Assembly: GCA_009760855.2 (NCBI GenBank)
Contig: WPIO01000018.1
Location: 4,347,501 to 4,411,500 of the forward strand
Direction of reading: 5' to 3'
Length of the DNA: 64,000 nt
From: Cristatella mucedo
Taxonomy: Eukaryota > Bryozoa > Phylactolaemata > Cristatellidae
Shown here: positions 42,631 through 64,000 of the stretch, piece by piece
Layout: every line of letters begins with the position of its first letter
Numbering within the stretch: position 1 is the first letter of the stretch
The notes under the pieces: model-generated
Told to the model about the DNA's origin: nothing
Database searches by the model: none
The model's input: the letters and a program-made list of their open reading frames with translations, nothing else
Made by a program: the position numbers and the translations under genes

Positions 42631-42836
<206 letters not shown>

Positions 42837-43109
42837 GCATGCATACATGTATGCCGATGCAATGTATGCCGATGCGCAAGCGAAAATCGTAGCAAATCAA
42901 AAAAATCGAAGCGAAAATTGTAGCAAGGACACGGTCACGTGCCGCCATGGAGCTCGCCCATAGGGCGGCCGAGCTGAGGCTGGGGCGGAACCACGTGACG
43001 GCGATGACACGCCCACAAAAGGAGTTGCCACTACAGGGGGCCTAAGCCGTGAGAGCTCGCCATGCGCCTTGCTGTGCAGCGCCATCTCGCTTTCGGCTCC
43101 TATCGGTTG

Positions 43110-43268
43110 CCGTGATAGCTCAGGAGGTAAAGTGCTCACTCTTCACGACCGAATTCGTGGGTTTGAATCCTGCAGCGGGAAATCCTGTATTGCCAACTGC
43201 AAGCGATGACGATAGCCGCTAAGGCACTTCTGGGTCTACACAAATAAGACTGTTAAATCAGCAAATAT
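43110..43268 (+). mobile_element. tRNA-derived SINE, family A
   Basis: GTGATAGCTCAGGAGGTAAAG (A-box-like), GTGGGTTTGAATCC (B box) and the end GACTGTTAAATCAGC. Confidence 0.78.
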
Positions 43269-43717
43269 TTTTTAACAACAGGATTGGGTCGCTCAGCATG
43301 GCCTTTGATTGCATGCGATTTACAACTGGTGCAAATGAGCTGGGGTAGACATTACATGCATTTGGGCAATATAGCGAAAGTGGGGATCACGTGTACTAAA
43401 GCACCTGCTCTGATTCAACAAGAGTACTCTAACCTATGTACAAGCGACCGTGAATCGCTATCACAATCGAGGGTTCGGAGACCCTACGCTTGAACAATAT
43501 TGCAATGGCTGCCCTGCCTAGGAGAGACCGGAGCGTGAGGTATAACACCTGAGCGGATATTGAGGCAACGAACAATTACTTGGTGAAGAGGGTCTAGTGG
43601 TCCCTCGGGCCCAAAAATTCATATCAGCTGATCTTTGTCTTGGGAAGGTTAGAGGCGGGGTAGCTCCACCATTTTATTCTGTACCTGGCATAAGGCAAGC
43701 TTGCACGCAGATCCCGC

Positions 43718-43880
43718 CGCTATCCAACTAGGTAAGGCAGTTGCTTTCACGGCCTCGGTCCCGAGGTCGTGGGTTCGATTCCTGCGGCGGGGCGATCCTT
43801 TATCGCCATTGCAAGCGGTGGTGATAGCCGTAAAGGCTCTTCTGTCGCTATACAAAAGAGGCTGTTTAATCAGCTAGGAT
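43718..43880 (+). mobile_element. tRNA-derived SINE, family A
   Basis: CAACTAGGTAAGGCAGTTGC, palindromic arm ACGGCCTCGG/CCGAGGTCGT, GTGGGTTCGATTCC and tail GCTGTTTAATCAGCTAGG. A young-looking copy. Confidence 0.82.
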
Positions 43881-43954
43881 TTATTTATTTATTTATTATA
43901 TTTATGGAAATCCTCTCCACTGGTGACCTCTTCATTATCACTTCCTCTAGTAAG

Positions 43955-44125
43955 AATAATAATAATGCACTTGATAAAGCGCCCTCAGAGAACTCAATCT
44001 CTTTCTAGGCGCTTTGCATTTGCTGCAAAGGGAAATGCAAATGAAGGATGAGTAATATCATGCTTGATAAACAACATGAATAAGATGGTAAGGAGTGACA
44101 TGCACAGGGTCAGCATGCAAACTCT
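43955..44125 (-). mobile_element. LINE 3' terminus
   Basis: An AATAATAATAATGCACTTGA tail, the full conserved block and about 100 bp of 3' sequence, truncated at GGGTCAGCATGCAAA. Confidence 0.8.
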
Positions 44126-44419
44126 AGCCTCGTATTGTCAATCCCACGCCGGTCGAGTTACGGTGACGACACGCGGTACTTATGCAAATACAAAGCTGAG
44201 TGAAACGGAAGAAGTAAATGCATAAGCGAGGAAGAGCCGCTGCCCTTGCGGTGTGATTCCGGTGCCCCTGAAAACGTCGTAGGCGTGGCTGCGAAGTGAA
44301 GCCTGGATGCACGAGTGTGTATTCATGCGAGCATCCGCCGTGACTGCCGGGCCCCGGCGAAGTGTGTGCTGCTGCAAACTCTCGCCCTACCTTTTATGAT
44401 CGGCTGGCCGGGCTATCTG

Positions 44420-44585
44420 CCGTGATGGCACACTAGGTAAGGCGGTTGCTTTCACGACCTCGGTCCCGAGGTCGTGGGTTCGATTCCTGCCGTGGGCGGT
44501 CCTTTATCGCCACTGCAAGCGACGGTGATATCCGTACAGGCTCTTCTGTCGCTACACAAAAAGGAGGCTGTTTAATCAGCTAGGA
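44420..44585 (+). mobile_element. tRNA-derived SINE, family A, best-preserved copy
   Basis: GCCGTGATGGCACACTAGG (A-box region), perfect palindrome 44454-44475, GTGGGTTCGATTCC and the tail GCTGTTTAATCAGCTAGG. A useful reference for the family consensus. Confidence 0.85.
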
Positions 44586-44744
44586 TTTATTTATTTAACA
44601 CATGCGGAGGGACGATAACTACGTGACTCCGTCCTCCCAGGGCTTCTTGGCGTTTATCGGGTGAACAAGTTGATCTGAGCCCTTGCGGCCAGATCCCCGT
44701 CGGGAAGCCAAGTCTTCGTACTAGGTCCATGGGAGGATGAGACA

Positions 44745-45235
44745 TTAGGTCTCGTTATTCTTTTGCTCCAGCCTACCTATAAGATCTACTCCCCTACCAG
44801 GCCAAGCATCGTACCGCTCGCTTTTTAGAATCTAGTCATGTACCTATACATCATACGAACCTCAAATCCTTTGGAGACCGCGCCTTTAATTCGTATGCAC
44901 CGAAAGTTTGGAACTCGCCTCCGACTGGTATAATGACATCCCCTGACTTGACCACATTTAAAAAGAAATTAAAAGCGCATCTATTTGTCGCAGTATATAG
45001 TGGTTCCATGTAATTCGTCCTTTGTGTACTTATGCCTGCCGATACTGTGCATGCTGCCACTAACCACACTTGCATGCTGACCCTGTGCATGTCACCCTAA
45101 CCATGGTATTCCTGATTTTTATCGAGCATGCTACCGCTAACCATTCGATCGTTCTTCCTTTACAGCAAATGTAAAGTTCCTAGAAAGAGATTGAGTTCTC
45201 TGAGGGCGCTATATTAAATGCATTATTGTTATTCA
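44745..45235 (+). mobile_element. LINE 3' end
   Basis: Starts TTCTTTTGCTCCAGCCTACC (encoding LAPAYLSDL-type sequence), continues through the C-terminal end and 3' region, and ends GAGATTGAGTTCTCTGAGGG with a short ATTATT tail. Confidence 0.82.
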
Positions 45236-45239
45236 TTTG

Positions 45240-46100
45240 CTGATCTTTCTAACTAAATTTGAACCATGAGATACAAATTGTTTACTTTTCATCTCTCAAT
45301 TGGGTTAATTTTCCTAATCCTTGCTGGTCATGATCACAAAAAAGCATGGTTTGTAGGAAATAATGGCCACTTTCTATACTTCTGAGGCATAAGCAGTTAA
45401 AAAATGACAATTACTACCAGGGACGAATCTGTGTTAATTAGTGTTATCAGAATTTTGTGCAGAGGTGATGCAAATCTTATACAATGTTTCACTAACTTTA
45501 GAGGTTAAAGAGTTAGTGGAAATGACCATAATTCAAAAATGGCAGGACAGCCGAAAGTGCTGCGAATGGAAACATAATCGTTCAAGCTGGGAATACTGCT
45601 GAACAAATGGTCACGGACAGTTGGTTGATTTCACGTGAGTAATACAAAAGCTGTTATCTCTGGTTGGTGATGCACCACCGGCACTTGACGTTAAGAGATT
45701 CTTTTGCAGACCTCAGTAGTGAAAAGGATAAAACCTCCGACCTACCTACAGAGTGACAATGTAAGATACTGTAGAGTGAGAGGGTATGATACAAGCTAGT
45801 AGTAGAAGTAGAACTAGGAGGGAGCCTTAATCAAGGAACGAGGTGATTATTTAAAAACATACTGACAAAAACCTTGGCAAATGTCAAGGAGATAGGGAAC
45901 AGAAACCGTTGTTAGGGAGATGGATGGCCAATAATAACAAACTTTTGAACTTAGAGATGAACCTTCGAGGCTGGACAGTGGGTAACATTGACCAGGCAGG
46001 CTGTGGGTTCAGGTCAGATTTCCATGCAGGGTGTTGGGCAGAATAGAACGTGAAGTGAATGACATACGCCGGCAAACGCACGCACAAAGGCAAATGGAGA
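45240..46100. other. Region without recognised features
   Basis: About 860 bp in which nothing is identifiable. Confidence 0.4.
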
Positions 46101-46102
46101 GA

Positions 46103-46105
46103 AAG

Positions 46106-46158
<53 letters not shown>
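46103..46158. repeat. (TA)n(GA)n compound microsatellite
   Basis: A TA run followed directly by a GA run. Confidence 0.93.
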
Positions 46159-46160
<2 letters not shown>

Positions 46161-46464
46161 GAGCGAAAAAAGTGTATGTTGGTGGATAGGAAATAACCCC
46201 GAGACAACGCTCGTCTGGTGGGCTACCACAGTGGGCAAGGTAGGTTACTTGATTCTCTGCTATCTTGAAAGGACTTGCTAAATCTGACGCACCAAGAGCA
46301 ACCTGCAGGCATCTTGCGAGTAGCAGCTATCCACTTGGATTCAATGCGATCCATCAGCCATTTTCAAAAAATAAACTCGTGCAGCTGTGATTTCTATCGT
46401 CAATTATAGGCAATAGTTTTCTGAGTTTGCTCACGAAATTTCATGTCATAGCTATGAGAGCATT

Positions 46465-46606
46465 CTCAAGCTGATCGCTCTTCACGACCGAGGACATGGG
46501 CTTTAATCCTGGAGCGGGCTATCCTTTATTGCCAACTGCAACGGCGAGGATAGCCGTTAAGGCTCTTCTGCCACTATACAATTGAGGCTGCTAAATCAGC
46601 TAGTAA
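46465..46606 (+). mobile_element. tRNA-derived SINE, family A
   Basis: ATGGGCTTTAATCC as a decayed B box, GGATAGCCGTTAAGGCTC and the GAGGCTGCTAAATCAGCTAG end. Confidence 0.7.
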
Positions 46607-47022
46607 CTTTTTTACAAGTTGAACGGGGTTGGACAGGGAATCCGATACGACATGACATTTCCTGACCTGGCGTCAAAAAAGCTAAAATTTCCCGTACTCT
46701 TCACAGTATTTGAACCGTCCGTATAAATTGTCCTTTACAGTGCTTTGAAGTACGCACACGGTGTATGATCATCGCTTCCCAATTGACATGTTGTTTCCGG
46801 TTCAGCATGTCTAAAGTTTTTAGACATAGATTTAGTTTTCTTTCGGCACTCTGCGAAGGTCTAATTATTATAATCACTAAAATCCCGAGAGAAAGCATCC
46901 GAAAGGTTTGAACTATATGCGCGTCTGGAAACTCGCCAAAATGTAACATGGGCACTGCACGCAATTCACTCGAAGATCAATGTTTCTTCCGTTTCGCAGC
47001 CTGAATGTTCTCGCACCCCCAC

Positions 47023-47148
47023 CCACGAACTAGGTCGAGTAGAGTTTGAGCCCCGCAGCAGGCACTTTGTTACTATCAATTTCAAGCAGGTGATGAAGCC
47101 GCTAGGGATTCGCAGCCGCTACGGAATGAGGCTGCTTAATCACTAAAA
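47023..47148 (+). mobile_element. tRNA-derived SINE, family A, decayed
   Basis: GAGTTTGAGCCCCGCAGCAG and the end GAGGCTGCTTAATCACTAA. The body is much diverged. Confidence 0.5.
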
Positions 47149-47149
47149 C

Positions 47150-48480
47150 CTTCCCTATGAGTCCCAATCACAAACTAGTTACCTATTGCTCATGCTAATG
47201 ATAGCTTCTGGTCCCGCTGTACCCGAGTCAGCAGATTTCCGAATTTATTTAGTCGATCAAATGTGGAGGTTAGCGTCCCCTCTGACGCCGTGGTTCGACG
47301 CCTTCGCAATGAACGGACAGCGTGAGCTTTTCAGCATCTACCGAAGAACTACTGAATACCGCGCAAACCTACTGGCGACTGTATTGAAAATCTATCTGCC
47401 TGTCAGGGCAATCAGGACACGCACACGCATCTAGATGAATATTAAGGACTGCCTTGCACAGCATCGCCACACGCAGGAGTGCGAGATTGAATGTCGGGAA
47501 GATGGGAAAATCTGCAAGCCTGAGAATGCGGTGCATAAAAACTATCCATCAAGATAGATAGGTGCTGCTGGATGATTCGGAGTGCGAATCGATGCTTCGA
47601 AACTGTCAGCATTTGCCGACCACGTCGGCGACTGCGCTTTGAGGCACTCAAGGAAATAAGGCGCAGCCGACTACACGCGGCAGGCAAAGATACTTTGGAA
47701 GACCGCCTGAATAAACGAGACGCCCAGGTAAGACGTCCAGTAAGCGACGGGTCCTGGCGTCAGCTGCGTCCATCTACTGCATCGACTCGTGCTAGCGCTT
47801 CCAGATGCATCGGTGAGGCATCAGCGAGGCTCCAGCGAGGCACCAGCAGGTCTGCCTCGGCGATCGAGTCCAAGGCAGCGTGACAACGACATGATTTTCA
47901 CCAAGCAATACTTAAAGAGTCGCGTGCACTATGCGGCAGCCGGCGCCGCAGGGTCGCTGCTCGAAATGAAGCTGAATCGAGCCCGGATGCCGACTCCTTC
48001 GACAGAGTTGGCCGGCTTGCAGACACAGTCCAGGCGTCCGGAAGAAGTGGCGGCGGCAAGCGTCGAGCGTCGACGAGCGCGTCGGACGTCCAGAGTGAGA
48101 GAGCTTCGCTCAACTCAGTCCTCCGTCGTCGACCGCTGGCGTAATAACGCCGGGCCAGTCGGCTAGCGCCGCCGCCGAAGGCCGACGCATTCGAAGCTGA
48201 TTGGACGCCGAGCCTTATATATATATCTCTCTCTCTCCCTCCCAAGAAGAGCTGCCGAGAGCGAGCGAGCGACTTCGACGCAGGCGCTTGGCAGCAGAGG
48301 GAGGGAGGCAAGGCAAGGCAAGGTACGTCCGTTAAAGCAACCGCCCGCGAGCGCAGACTTGAGCGAAAATAGGCCATGCGCTGGTCCGGCCAGGCTCCGC
48401 CAGGTCTAAGCAGCAGCCGCAGCAGCGGCCGCAGCAGCAGCCGTAGCCGGAAGACGCCGCCGCCGAGGCCGCCCGAGCAT
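47150..48480. other. Region downstream of the SPATA1-like gene, unassigned
   Basis: GC-rich from 47.6 kb, with plus-strand frames at 47572-47883 and 47789-48166 that I do not recognise. A short tandem GCGAGGC-type repeat lies at 47815-47855. Confidence 0.3.
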
Positions 48481-48483
48481 CAG

Positions 48484-59492
<11,009 letters not shown>

Positions 59493-59570
59493 CTGAAGGA
59501 GAGATGCGAACGAACGTCGGTGTGACAGACGCACACTCGAGCACTTGCACTCGAACACACGTAAGCTCAT

Positions 59571-59834
59571 TCACTCATTCGCGTAGGCAGAAGAGCAAAC
59601 ACGGGCATGCCCGATGTTGCACAACGCGAGCAGTAACAGTGTATCTACTTCATCGGCTTTCACGGCTTCACAGTTTCTCCAGGACGGGGGATTTGGAACA
59701 GTGACTGGGCAAGCCTGCAGGCCTTCCGAGTTGCACGGCTGGACACAGAGCCACGCACTCTGAATAGACTGAGAGATCCTCTGCAAGCAGTTCGCATTTC
59801 GGCTCGACGGCATGTTCGGCTTCAGCAGTGCCAT
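59571..59834 (-). CDS. Unrecognised 87-codon open frame
   Basis: Reads MALLKPNMPSSRNANCLQRI and later PCNSEGLQACPVTVPNPPSW. It lies just upstream of the candidate 5' exon of the SPATA1-like gene and could be part of its 5' region. I see no homology, so this is only a possibility. Confidence 0.2.
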   Translation of the reverse strand: MALLKPNMPSSRNANCLQRISQSIQSAWLCVQPCNSEGLQACPVTVPNPPSWRNCEAVKADEVDTLLLLALCNIGHARVCSSAYANE

Positions 59835-60261
59835 ATACGAATCGCGTATGCTTGCCGTATTTTTTTATTAAACTTTTTACCCAGGTAATAATTTCTTATA
59901 CTTTATCAAGTGCATTATTATCGCACTAAAAGGTCGTCGAAACAGGAAGCTCTCAATCGTCTGAATTGATTAGCGTAGTCGTGCAGTGCCATTCCAATGC
60001 AGTAGTTTATTCATAGAAATGCCTTAGTTTGCCTTCGTTTCGAGCCCCTTGGCGAGCCACATGGTAAGCCCCAGTCTTTACCCTCAAGGTACGCGGTCAG
60101 ACGGCTGAACAAGATACCCTTTCGAAGCATTTAGGATATACGCATTTCCGTCACACGAAATAAGAGGCCTGGCCTTCAACGAGGCAAGCAGCATCCTATT
60201 ACCAGTGGCATTTTAAAATTAAGTTGGCGCCTTGAGGTCTATAATCCTTTAGAACCCAACC

Positions 60262-60835
60262 GTCCATCGCTATGAAAGCAACTAGGCCATTGCAGCTGAC
60301 TATGAATAAGGCTGCAAGGCTAGTCTTCAAGTCCCAGAGGTTTGAGCAAGTGTCTCCTTTGCTAAAAGAGCTAGGATGGCTGCCGATTGACCAACGGATA
60401 CAGAGCAAAGTTCTTAAGCTGACCCACAAGGCCCGCCACGGCTTGGTTTCTTCGTACCTAGCTGAACTGCTGCACCATTTTCAGCCTGTTCGTACCCTCA
60501 GGTCCTGTGTGGACAATAAATTAGCTGTCCCATTCCTCCGCTTAAAGACAGTTGGCGACAGAAGCTTTAGCTCTGCAGGTCCTAGACTGTGGAACTCGCT
60601 TCCACAATTCTTACGAAACGACAACTACTCTCCAACTGCCGACTATGGCTCATTCTTTTCCAGTGGTCCTGAGCTGATACTTCCGTGCTACTCACTACCT
60701 CAACTGCTCTCCTGACTCTGCTATGCTTTCCACTTTCTCTTTGTTTCGTGAGATGAAGTCTGTTGGCTACCGAATGCGTACCGAAAGCCGCTTAGGCTGT
60801 GAGTGCGCTATAAAAAAAACCTCTCCTGCTTAACA
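60262..60835 (+). mobile_element. Second LINE family (CR1/Jockey-like), C-terminal fragment
   Basis: Encodes LQLTMNKAARLVFKSQRFEQ, LGWLPIDQRIQSKVLKL, GLVSSYLAELL and SAGPRLWNSLPQFLR, the post-RT domain of this LINE group. Its 3' end (GAGATGAAGTCTGTTGGCTA...GAGTGCGCTATAAAAA) differs from the main family. Frame open for 147 codons. Confidence 0.85.
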
Positions 60836-60839
60836 CCCA

Positions 60840-61480
60840 CATAATCCGTAAGGCGTTGTGGAGTTGCAGACGGATATAAATTACATTACAATATGGCAAT
60901 GACATGCATTTCTTTTTGAAGATCTGCCTGCAGCCAAATAAAATCTTTATTTGCTAGATAAAAGAACCTAATTTTCTCAGGTTGTCTGTCAGTCTGAAAA
61001 GCTTCTAAGGAAGGCATCCTACAGAATCCAATTGCGTTAATTACTTAATGCACAAAAAGTCCAAAGGAAATGTAATCCTGCTCATATCAATACGGCCATG
61101 CTTCATTAACAGCATCAAAGGGTTCCTAGCGACGACGCTTTGCGAAGGATTAGGTAGCAGCAATACTGGTGGATTTCTGGTAAGTATTTCACATTAACAG
61201 TAAAACAGCTGTATTCCGCTCACTATAATAAACAGTAAACAGCTGCTTTTTTCTGTTTTACTCTTTCTAACAGAAGTTTTTAAACCAGAGAAACTACAAC
61301 TGAAGCTCCAACGTTCATTATGGATATGAAATATGTAACGGAAAACCGATTTTTAAAATTTCCTTTGAATGTGTTAGTGATGTGTTATGGTGATTTATAT
61401 CAAATTGACCACAAACTAAAATTAGTCAGCTTTTGCAAAAATTAAGATAGTAATTAAATTGATATTGTAGCAACGACAAA
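60840..61480. other. Unassigned AT-rich stretch left of the hAT relic
   Basis: May contain the 5' end of the hAT element. I could not recognise a terminal inverted repeat. Confidence 0.3.
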
Positions 61481-61485
61481 TATTG

Positions 61486-62521
61486 ATGTCCTTTTCGGCG
61501 ACGTCTTCAGTTTGGAAATACGCCGAAAAACGAAAGAATCCAATTACAGAAGAGCTAGACGGTCAGTGTGGACGATGCAATAAAATCATCAACTGTGACA
61601 ACACTGAAAAATCATCTGAAAAAACATGGAATTGATTTCAATAAACCTGCTGGAGGGTGTACATCCAAGTGAAAATCAGCGAACACTTAGAAAAAAGCGA
61701 TTGGTGCCGATTTCCTGGGGCGAAATAGTCTGAAGGATATCGTTACCAATCTGGCTACTGATGGAACATTGCTTACAGTTGTCACTAGAAACAAGTATAT
61801 ACGGCATTCAACTTCAAGGGAAAGATTCAAATTTCAAAAAAACGAAAGCGATGTGATGAAGCTGGTGCGTGATGATTAAGAGAAAGGAGAAAAAAAACGA
61901 TTACCGACATCAAGGGAAAATTCGAGAGTAAAGTTTAGCATGACTGTGACATGTCAGGTCAATACACAACCGTAAGAGGACATCGATTCTTCGGAGTCAA
62001 CATTCATGATAGCGGTGATAAAAAAAAACTATCAAGTCGGGTCTTGTTTGCGTATTAGGTTCGTGTACTGATCTCAATATGGTTGAATCAACGAAACAGC
62101 ATTTGAACGTTTTTCGAATAGCAATGGAGAGGGATTTGGTGGAATCTACTCAGGACTGCGTTGCAGTAAATAAGCAATGCATTAGCCACATCAATGGCTT
62201 GGGGCAGTTCTGCTTAAAACATGGTTTGCACCTTGGGTATGCAACACATTGTACAAAAGAGTTAATAACATGGACGATTTAAACCTGGATAGTGACGACA
62301 TAGCAAATACGAAATACGAAATCACGCAAGCTTTTCAAATCATTAAAAAATCAACCATTCGAAATAGTGTCTTTCAATCCAAAGTAAAAGCTGAGCTCGG
62401 ACGGGTGAACTGCATCTTGACCTGAAGACGCGATGGAACTCCATCCCAACAATGTTAGAGCCGCTATTAAAGACAAAAGTTGCCATCCGCGAGACACTAA
62501 CCGAATTCAAGGGACATCATT
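61486..62521 (+). pseudogene. hAT-type transposase pseudogene with BED zinc finger, left part
   Basis: Starts MSFSATSSVWKYAEKRKNP, with a BED finger: W, CGRCNKII, then HLKKHGI after a frameshift. Later blocks are LTVVTRNKYIRHSTSRERF, LKHGLHLGYATHCTKEL, NMDDLNLDSDDIANTKYEI and, in another frame, LDLKTRWNSIPTMLEPLL, a hallmark of hAT transposases. At least four frame changes or stops are present. A LINE interrupts it at about 62522 and it resumes at about 63820. Confidence 0.85.
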
Positions 62522-63819
62522 AATAATAATAATAATAATGCACTTGATCACACGCCCTCAGAGAACTTAATCTCTTTCTAGGCGCTTTACATTTGCTGCA
62601 AAAAGAAATGCAATTGAATGGTAAGTAAAATCATGCTTGAAAAACAAAAAAAATGAATAACATGGTTAGGGGTTACATTAAAGTTAAAGTTTTTATTTAT
62701 TTTTATTTATTAAAATTAAAGTTAAAGGTGACATGCACAGGGTCAGCATGCAAATGTGGTTAGTGGCAGCATGCACAGTGTCAGCACGCATAAGCACATC
62801 AAGGACGAATCACAGGGACCCACTAAATGCTGTCCTAAATAAGTGTGTTTTTTAAGTTCCTTTTAAATGTGGTCATGTCAAGGGATGTTCTGACGCAGGT
62901 CGGGAGGGAGTTCCAGGCTTTGGGAGCATACGAGCTAAATGCACGGTCTCAAAACGGTTAGTTTGGTCCAGCGGTTAAGGTGCTCGCCCCCCCCCCCCGA
63001 CCAAGGTCTGGCTGAGGTCGTGGGCTCGAGCCCGGAGGCATATGTGAAGCGCCTGAATAGAGATTAAGTTCTCTTGGGGCGCTATACAAATGAATTATAT
63101 TTATATTTATATTTAAGGTTTGTACGAGGTGTTTGTAGACTGTTGGATTCCAAAAAGCGGGTGGTACGATGCTTGGCATGATGGGGGAGTATGTCGGAGA
63201 GATAGGCTGGAGCCATAAAATGAAGGGACCTAAAAGTGAGCGACAAAACATTGAAGTCAATCCGTTGATTGACTGGTAGCCAGTGCAGGTCGGCGAGAAG
63301 TGGAGTAATGTGGCAACTGCGACGCTCACGACAGAAAAGCCTAGCTGCAGAGTTTTGCACCAGCTGCAATCGCCTGATCGCACATGCTGGTAGGCCAGTA
63401 AGCAGTGAGTTGCAGAAGTCGAGGCGGGATGTCACGAATGCATGGACCAACTTGGACGTGGTATCCTTATCTAAACAAGCCCGAATTTTAGCAATGTTAT
63501 GAAGCTGAAAATAGGCAGATTTAACTGTGGAGCTGATATTGTCGTCTGACAAGAGGTCGCTTTGGAATATGACACCTAGATTTTGAGCTGATTCGACAGG
63601 AGGTATGCTGGCAGAGCCAATTTTGAGAGTCAGCATTTCCAATCTCTGAATCACACTGGGTTTGCCCATAACTAGTAAGTTAGTTTTACATCGTTTAGTT
63701 TTAGAAAATTTGCTGCCATCCATGTGCGGATGTCATCAATGCATGCAGCAAGTGAGTTGAGAGAATTTGAGGTGCTCGAAGGCTGTGAGGGATCAAAGCA
63801 AAGGTACAACTGAGTGTCA
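62522..63819 (-). mobile_element. LINE, 5'-truncated, inserted in the hAT relic and itself carrying a SINE
   Basis: A TAA tail (62522-62540) is followed by the same 3' block and C-terminal frame as the 57.2-kb copy (63723-63082), including [16 protein letters not shown]. It ends abruptly at GTCATC where the 57.2-kb copy continues. A SINE of family B interrupts it at 62957-63113. A small duplication around TTAAAGTTAAAG lies near 62680-62730. Confidence 0.9.
62957..63113 (+). mobile_element. SINE family B, complete, inside a LINE
   Basis: GGTTAGTTTGGTCCAGCGG (A-box-like), a C9-10 run, GTGGGCTCGAGCCC (B-box-like), GCGCCTGAATAGAGATTAAG and TTCTCTTGGGGCGCTATACA, then a TTATAT tail. The LINE sequence resumes directly after. 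Confidence 0.88.
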
Positions 63820-64000
63820 TCTCAAATTTTTCGGAAGGCAATCAAACCTGTAAATTTGCTATTGAGAAACCAAGTTGAGAAGACGCAACGTTGATAAGTG
63901 CTGACACAATTTTATAATTCGTGTTCAACAAGCTCTCTAACCTGAATAATGACATTAGTACCAAGTTCGTGGAACATTTGAAGTGTGGCGTTGAAGAGCG
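63820..64000 (+). pseudogene. hAT-type transposase pseudogene, right part
   Basis: After the LINE the frame gives IKPVNLLLRNQVEKT, then TLISADTIL and FNKLSNLNNDISTKFVEHLK after a frame change. This is the segment that follows the TRWNS block in hAT transposases. It runs off the window edge. Confidence 0.75.

Noticed and set aside
44420-44585. Possible true tRNA genes at the B-box-containing sites
   Set aside because: The sequences continue into a shared non-tRNA body and tail and occur in many diverged copies, so they are SINEs.
59571-59834. Confident 5' exon of the SPATA1-like gene
   Set aside because: The frame has a good ATG and protein-like composition, but no motif supports the assignment. 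It is listed only as an unrecognised frame.

Overview
This window is animal-like nuclear DNA. The genes are split by spliceosomal introns, and the rest is packed with degenerate LINEs, tRNA-derived SINEs, a Tc1/mariner element, a hAT transposase relic, two solo LTRs and long simple repeats. No operons or prokaryotic gene signals were seen. The LINE type (an EN+RT element of the L2/CR1/Jockey group with a TTA-repeat tail) and a coiled-coil gene resembling SPATA1 point to a metazoan, most likely an invertebrate. I cannot name the phylum from sequence alone.

The clearest gene is a complete class II xylose isomerase (xylA family) on the minus strand, from 25936 down to 7541. I resolved 15 coding exons by hand. 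All junction phases agree, 14 of the 14 acceptors are AG and 13 of the 14 donors are GT (the other is GC). The product is 460 residues, and every metal-binding and catalytic residue of the family is visible. A second xylose isomerase gene starts downstream on the same strand at 4544. Its first three exons (4478-4544, 4211-4287, 1920-1992) have the same splice phases, and it runs off the left edge. The two genes are a head-to-tail tandem duplication separated by about 3 kb of LINE and SINE debris.

The introns of the complete gene hold most of the repeats up to 25 kb. Intron 6 (7 kb) contains a nearly full LINE with endonuclease and reverse transcriptase remnants, plus a Tc1/mariner element sitting precisely in another LINE.

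From 26 to 48 kb no intact gene was recognised. The stretch holds LINE fragments, two SINE families, a pseudogene of a recurrent uncharacterised protein family (40.6-41.7 kb), a GA/GT compound microsatellite and several hairpin-forming sequences. One solo LTR with a perfect 5-bp target duplication lies in a LINE at 29.7 kb, and a second lies at 51.7 kb.

From 59.5 down to 48.5 kb on the minus strand there is a multi-exon coiled-coil gene with a polyglutamine tract. Its C-terminal exons resemble the SPATA1 C-terminal domain. The right end (60.2-64 kb) holds a second LINE family and a BED-finger hAT transposase relic that is split by a LINE, which in turn carries a SINE.

The nested insertions give a relative history: hAT and SINE copies older than some LINE insertions, other SINEs younger than the LINE they sit in, and a Tc1 element younger than its LINE host. 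One SINE family shares its 3' end with the LINE, which suggests that the LINE machinery mobilised it.
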